Part shown: piece after piece, positions 51,078 through 64,000 of the stretch
Position numbering within the stretch: the stretch's first letter is position 1
Layout: the number at the start of each line of letters is the position of its first letter
Assembly (NCBI RefSeq): GCF_011745365.1
Contig: NW_024468909.1
Location: forward strand, 3,596,001 to 3,660,000
DNA length: 64,000 bases
Origin: Cryphonectria parasitica EP155
Taxonomy: Eukaryota; Ascomycota; Sordariomycetes; Diaporthales; Cryphonectriaceae
Reading direction: 5' to 3'
Notes under the pieces: model-generated
What the model saw: only the letters and a program-made list of their open reading frames with translations
Databases searched by the model: none
Told to the model about the DNA's origin: nothing
Position numbers and translations under genes: made by a program

Positions 51078-52206
51078 ATTGACTTGTGGATTCGATTTGT
51101 TGAGATGGGTCAGCGATTCGTTGGATGTCGCGAGTCGGCCCTCAGGTCGAAATGCTCGCAAGTGGTGGCGGCTTTGTTGCGACTTTTGTGGTGTTGCAGT
51201 TGAAAGAAACGAGTGGACCGTTTGGAGGGGTCAACTTTTTCGGTCGGTCAGCTGTCTGTGGAGCAAATTTCGGCCAGCTGGCAGAGCCCGTCACCAGCTG
51301 TGAAAACCTGGCTTACGAAACGCCCGTTCCAACAGTCACTGTAGCGCCAAAAAAGACTTCGTAGAGAATATATCCTTATCCAGAGAGAACAAGATTATGT
51401 TTCTGCAACCAGAAGAGGCGAGGTGAGTCAGGACGTTTGATTGAAAAATTGGAAAGTCGCAGTGCAACACAGTCTGATGGCTACAAGAGTGCGAGTTGCC
51501 TCCCAAAACGAGCCACTAGCCTACCAGGGACCTACCTGGGCTGGCGTGTTAGCATCTGAGGCGTGATCGCCTTTCAAGCGTCGAAGCTGTATGTATCGCA
51601 AGGATACCTACCAATTTCAAAGCAGGACATCCTAAAGGAGCCTTCCGGTAGAGAAGTACCTTCTTCATCAATCCCTTGTAGTTTACTCATCTCATATCAT
51701 AAAGGCGATATTGGGAATCGAATGTACTATCTTATTGAGCATACCTGTTGTACACTTTTTCTTCTTTTTTTCTTCCCCCCCCCCCCCCGTTTACTTGTAA
51801 CTTGGTACTGACTAGGCCCTAGGCTCCGACATGATGAGTGGGGCGAATCCAGAGCAAAAATGCTAGACTCAGAATAGATTAGCGTCATCGCGTAAAATCA
51901 GAGGTCACCATCATCAAGCAACGTTCGCTGCCAAATGTGAAGGCGAATTCATCAGAGACCATCCTTTCTCATCCAGCACATCTTTCAGGTCTTGTCTGAA
52001 AACCTGCTGATGACATCAACATCCATCGAGTAGCTGTATGCAACACACGAATACCGACACATACTTTCAAGTACTGCAGCTAAACTTCGCGCATAGGTGA
52101 AACTGCCCGCTCCCGCTGTTGGCGACCTGCGGGCATTGCGCGAACAGATCAGGTCCCTCGGGGCGATTGACGGCGCCGCATCATTCGATAACAAGATCAC
52201 GTCGCC
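51078..52206. other. Divergent promoter region of eIF3c and PRP8
   Basis: 1.13 kb shared upstream DNA. Contains C14 at 51775-51788 directly after a T-rich run, giving a long pyrimidine tract. The 100 bp before 52207 should be the PRP8 leader. No other gene. Confidence 0.6.
51775..51788. repeat. C14 homopolymer in the eIF3c-PRP8 spacer
   Basis: Fourteen C preceded by CTTTTTCTTCTTTTTTTCTT, about 420 bp upstream of the PRP8 start. Confidence 0.9.
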
Positions 52207-59789
<7,583 letters not shown>

Positions 59790-60540
59790 TTTTCTTTGGG
59801 GGAAACGAGGACGGATGGTAGAAAGAGGTGCGGCGGTGGGAACGACTGCGTAACATGACTATGGGATGAAGAAAAGACGGAATAAAATTCACTTGTTAAT
59901 ACACAACGTAAAACTGAGGCACGCAAAGGTTGGGAATTGATGGTGAGTGGTGGAGAAAGTGGCGTTCTCGGCATTATGGTACTCTGCGACATTTTGCTAT
60001 TCTTCCAATATCAATCGAGATTGTACGATACTCAAAATAAAATAAGAACATGTCATGAGTATCTCCAGTCCTTGCACAGTCAAGAAACAATCCGGCTCAG
60101 GTTGCGAGGCATTACAGAGATCGGTCCCCGTTGTGTCTCGTAGGGCAAAAGCTGAAGTCATCGTCGCCTACGCCTCGAGCATACACAAACACACACATCT
60201 ACACACCTCTTACTTTCAGCCCCGTTTGGCTAGCCCCAGCCTCCGTCCTGCACACGAAAGCTAGCGAGATGCAATGCACAACAAACATCTGTGCATTGCA
60301 TTCGGTACTGTGCGCGAGGGAAGAGGGGGGGGGGAGGTGCCGCCGTTTCTGGTACCTGCATTGGCGTAGGTAGGACTTGCACTACAGGAGCAAGGCAGGA
60401 TTTGTCCGTCCGTTCGTCCGTCCATAGGTTCGTCTTTCCTCTTACAAGGGCAAAGCCGGATGCTTCCGTTGTGTGTTACCTTGGGCGGTTGAGTTTGATC
60501 GCATCAGCGCAGGATACATGCGGACTGTGCCCTCTGGCGC

Positions 60541-60599
60541 CTCCCCCTCCCCTTTCTCCTTTCTTCCCTTTTCCCCTTCCTTTCCTCCTCTTCTTCCCT
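60541..60599. repeat. 59-nt homopyrimidine tract
   Basis: Only C and T for 59 bases, followed after one G by further pyrimidine-rich DNA to about 60660. Its first 15 bases are the exact inverse of 60976-60990. Confidence 0.9.
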
Positions 60600-60927
60600 G
60601 CCATTCTTAGGATCTTTCTCTCTTCTTCTTCTTCTTGTTCGCCCCTTACTTCTCTTTGTCTCCGTAACACCGTCTGCCGCATAGGATCGCGACATTCCAA
60701 GGATACATATTACTTGCCCTGGACGCTATCAATGTGAGAAGAAACACATGCTGAGACCCAACCTTGAAGGGAGAGGGGGGGGTGGTGGGGATCATCGTAA
60801 AGTATGTTAGACTATTAGACCAAAGTGCTCGGCCTGGTATGTATCGTATTCGTGTGTGTGTTGTCAGTATTGTGTGAATATGCAAAGAAACACGGCATGA
60901 CGAGGCGGGCGGGCGCAGAGTTGAGCC

Positions 60928-60994
60928 AGAGGGGGGAAGGGGGAGAAGAAAAAGGGGGGAGGGAGGAAAGGGGAAAAAGGGGAGGGGGAGAAAG
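60928..60994. repeat. 67-nt homopurine tract
   Basis: Only A and G for 67 bases, with several G4-G6 runs. It contains AAAGGGGAGGGGGAG at 60976-60990, the inverse of the start of the pyrimidine tract 420 bp upstream. Confidence 0.9.
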
Positions 60995-63429
60995 CAAGTC
61001 AATAATCAATCAGGCCATTCATGGATTTCTAATTGAGGTGCAGTGGCTGATGTGGTTTCGTTTTCGTTTTTCCTCCATGTTCTTTTTTGTTTCTGTGAGT
61101 GTGTATGCGTGTCGAGTTGCCTTGGTGGGTTTTGCTTTGGTGGAGTGAGGATGAAGGGCGGGGGCGGGTGGTGGTACGGGCTTATTTTCTTCAGGCCGGG
61201 CCCTTTGCGAGATTGCTGATATTCATGCATCAATGCTTAGGGTATTACAGCGGGCGGTGGTTTCTTTTTTAGCGCTCTCGCTTCGGTGGCACTAATGGGG
61301 GTGACAGGCGTCGGTTAGGCCTTGGTCCCGCCCCAAGAGGGGAGGTCAGGGCAGGAGGAAGGACCCCCCTACGGCTCTACTAAGGTACTACGGTTTAGCC
61401 TTGTGGGGATTGTTTGCCCCTCTCCGTGATACCATACTTAGCACCGCTGTGGCAAGTGATAGCGGGTAGAAGTAACTAAGTACTACTGGTACTCCATAGC
61501 AAAATATGTACTATACGTCTGGCACATGTACCTCGTCCGGCTCGGCGGCGTCTATTCCGATTCCTTCCCCCTGGTAGTCAAATGTACGAAGACATAATGT
61601 AGGGCTATGCCTCTCTGTCCAAACAGGGGTTCGCATTGAAGAATGGAGGGAAAATAGCCGTGTCAGCTGAGATTGTAACTACCTAGTCGCATAGATGGGT
61701 ATTTTGGAAGCACAGGAAGGAAATACTAAAAACAATGAGAAGAGGAGGAGGAGGAACAACCAAGGGCAATCCTAGGTGGGATGAACATCACTATCCAGTC
61801 GCAAGTGGAGGAGACGGGAGATGGGACAGGTTCAGACGACCATGTCCAAATCTAGTCGGGGGATCCCAAGGTCTTACTTGGAGGGTAAGGTAAGGTAGGG
61901 TGGGTGAAGTAACGATAGCACACGAAACGGGTATCCCTGATCTAGCCTCAACGGCTACGAGGCTGAGAAAGGCTGACCCGGGTCTGAGGGGATCATATTA
62001 CTATGGCAGTTAATAATATGTAGTACCTGGCCCCAAGTGTTTGACTATTCTTATGTATTGTACTATAATGCACACATAATATGCATAGTAGGGCTGGAGG
62101 TCTGCTGCAACAAGTGGAGGCCAGTCGACTTAATGCAAGGGCAGTCGATAGTCCGTCCGGACTGTCGGGAAGAGAAGAAGAAGAGAAGAAAAAGAAGAAG
62201 AAACTACAACAAGAGTACATACCTATAGTAGCCCACCCGGCGCCAGGATAGAAATAAGATAAAACACGAAAGACAAACAGCCAACCAATCAGCGAGTAGG
62301 GGGTCCCAGGCTCACGGTTCAGCCTCGGGCTCAGCTCAGGCTGCATCACCTTCCCAATGGGGGGCCCGGGGAAACCTCATCTTGCTTACATCTTGCATAG
62401 ATCTTGTCTGATTACATGGGCCTGCACGTAATTAAATTCCGTGGGATAGGTAATTTGTGTCCCACCCCGGGCCATGGGAGGCCGCCTATGTGCGAACTAC
62501 CATAGGCTGTAGCCATGCGCGGGTGGGTGTGCAAGCCAAGCCTCTTAGAAGCTCGAATTTGGCCCAGAATGGGATATTTCGGCCATATCCTCGAAAAGGA
62601 AAAGAAAAGGAAAAGAAAAAGAAGGAGAAAGAAGAAGGGACCAAAAAAAGAAGGGTCTAGTGTAATGAGGACCGGGGGAAGTCCTCGTTACCCTTTAGAA
62701 CATCTGCTCCCAGCCCGAGGTTCTGGTTCCAGAGGGGACCCTTGCCTGTGGTGCGGTGGCATCCCGCAGGGTGGCTGTTTTGGGGCCCCATGATTGGCAA
62801 TGCAGGCAAAGGGGAAATTGGGAGTCAAGAAGATCCTCCTATGGCAGAAGCCTCGTCGAATTTTCTGGAAGAATGCATGGAAGCTCCTGTCGAGACATTC
62901 CGGAACGGGGGTCCTGCCACGTAACCGAGCAGGCGAAAGGCCGTAGATCTTGTTTTACTTGTCTCATCCTATGTCGACCTCGGGACCCAGGTCTTTAAGC
63001 ATGTACCATAAGAGCGGCAAGATCACAAGGTATCATCATAAAAATAATAATGATAAATGATAATAATAAAGGGTACATCCTCTGAACAGATCTGTGAGTG
63101 AGGAAGAGACGAGAAACGCACTGGCAAGCATCCAAAAGCGTCTATCTCGACTACCGCTTTCGACCACCGCAGGCGAGAAGAAAAGAAGTTCCCATTCGGC
63201 AGGGAAAGGCCACACAGAAATAGAGTTTGCAAGGTTGCGTGTGGCCCATCAACCAGTGTCAAAACAAGAACGTTGAAGACCCTCAGGGCGGGGCCCAGAC
63301 CTAGTTTTGACACCCGTCACTGTGGCCTTGGGGCTTTTTGTCTTCCTCACCGAGCCTGGGGGCCAGATTGCAAGAGACGCCAGCAGGGTCGTGTGGACTT
63401 GCGGATATACACAGGCTCACATGATCCCA

Positions 63430-63442
63430 CCCCCCCCCCCCC
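63430..63442. repeat. C13 homopolymer
   Basis: Thirteen C in noncoding DNA near the right end. Confidence 0.9.
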
Positions 63443-64000
63443 TCTTCCCCAGCCAGCTGGTTCGTACTATGAGATTGGATCCGATCGAAATCGGAGTAGC
63501 TCTCCTGTCAAAAAACGAGATACAATAGCTCGTTGCGCTTAGATATCGTACCAGAAAAATCCAGAACGCCGCCGTTTACTAATAGCTATCAACAAATACG
63601 ACGCCTCGGTGCCTGGGCACTCTTGCCATGGACGAGGATCCTCAGAAAGTTCACAAACTCACATCATATGGCAAGGACCCTCCCCTCAATTAGGAAGGCT
63701 AAACACTCGGTGTGGTAAATTTTTTTTCTTCTTTCTTCTTCTTTTTTGGTTTCAGTCCCTGTGTTTGATGCCCCTGAATCCGTGCTTAGAGGCCTGACTC
63801 GATAGTAGTTCTGGTGGCGAAAACACGAAAAAGAAACTTGTTGTGCCGTTGTATTTCAAAGCAGGGGGGAAAAATTGAAAACCCGATGCTATCACCAAAT
63901 TGTGGTAGCTGTGGGTCAGGGTCGAGGGGCACCCCAAGGCCCAAAAGAGAAAAAAGAATTGAAAGAGAGGGAGCTGAGTATATCCTATGACGATATATCC

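Larger units (their letters stand above)
59790..64000. other. Gene-poor stretch after PRP8
   Basis: 4.2 kb with no credible gene to the window end. The first few hundred bases should be the PRP8 3' UTR. It holds a 59-nt homopyrimidine and a 67-nt homopurine tract, a G10 run (60325-60334), a purine-rich A/G patch near 62593-62640 and a C13 run (63430-63442). TAC/GTAC-rich motifs recur at 61.38-61.51 kb. ORFs are short and unassignable. Confidence 0.6.

Noticed and set aside
50158..51303. 381-codon forward ORF
   Set aside because: It is antisense to the eIF3c exons and results from their codon composition, including the acidic GAG/GAA region read in reverse.

Overview
The window is nuclear DNA from a filamentous ascomycete (Pezizomycotina, most likely a Sordariomycete). 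The reasons are: genes broken by short introns with GTANGT-type donors, CTAAC/CTGAC-like branch points and TAG/CAG acceptors; fungus-specific products (PalH, Chs7, Mvp1, Tea4/Bud14 family, Clr5-ankyrin and DUF3716 proteins); and nuclear genes for mitochondrial ribosomal proteins. The genus cannot be named from this sequence alone. I recognise fourteen genes in the 64 kb, most of them single-copy housekeeping genes. I built exon models by eye from reading frame, splice sites and remembered family sequences; no alignment was run.

Layout. 1-559 (-): 5' part of palH, cut by the window edge. 560-7605: a 7 kb gene-poor stretch. 7606-11279 (+): Tea4/Bud14-type SH3 polarity protein, five exons. 12899-13773 (+): a small gene that reads like SUS1/ENY2 with a low-complexity insertion. 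15326-18015 (-): CDC48. 20629-21983 (+): CHS7. 21984-28132: a 6 kb gene-poor stretch. 28133-31000 (+): large intronless DUF3716 protein. 31898-32263 (-): possible small membrane protein. 33518-37491 (+): Clr5-domain ankyrin-repeat protein. 38048-38584 (+): mitochondrial ribosomal protein bS6m. 40137-42002 (+): DCN1, with a 0.9 kb intron holding another ORF. 43033-45921 (-): sorting nexin MVP1. 46829-47903 (-): mitochondrial ribosomal protein uL15m. 48378-51077 (-): eIF3c. 52207-59789 (+): PRP8, including a 16-nt micro-exon. 59790-64000: gene-poor, rich in homopurine/homopyrimidine tracts.

How the genes relate. There is no secondary-metabolite cluster, CRISPR array, prophage, tRNA, rRNA or intact transposon that I can see. 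Functions are those of basic cell biology: pre-mRNA splicing (PRP8), translation (eIF3c, bS6m, uL15m), protein extraction and neddylation (CDC48, DCN1), membrane traffic (MVP1, CHS7), hyphal polarity (Tea4), ambient pH sensing (PalH) and chromatin/mRNA export (SUS1-like). CHS7 and the Tea4-type gene both concern tip growth and wall synthesis but are not adjacent. eIF3c and PRP8 are divergent and share about 1.1 kb of upstream DNA; CDC48 and CHS7 are divergent across 2.6 kb; palH and the Tea4-type gene are divergent across 7 kb. The accessory-looking items are the Clr5-ankyrin gene, the DUF3716 gene, the small membrane ORF and a cluster of repeated TTGGACAA motifs at 32.4-32.9 kb. I did not find a convincing new multi-gene system. 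The best leads are the expanded SUS1-like gene, the nested ORF in the DCN1 intron, the PRP8 micro-exon next to a G14 run, and the two poorly characterised fungal proteins.
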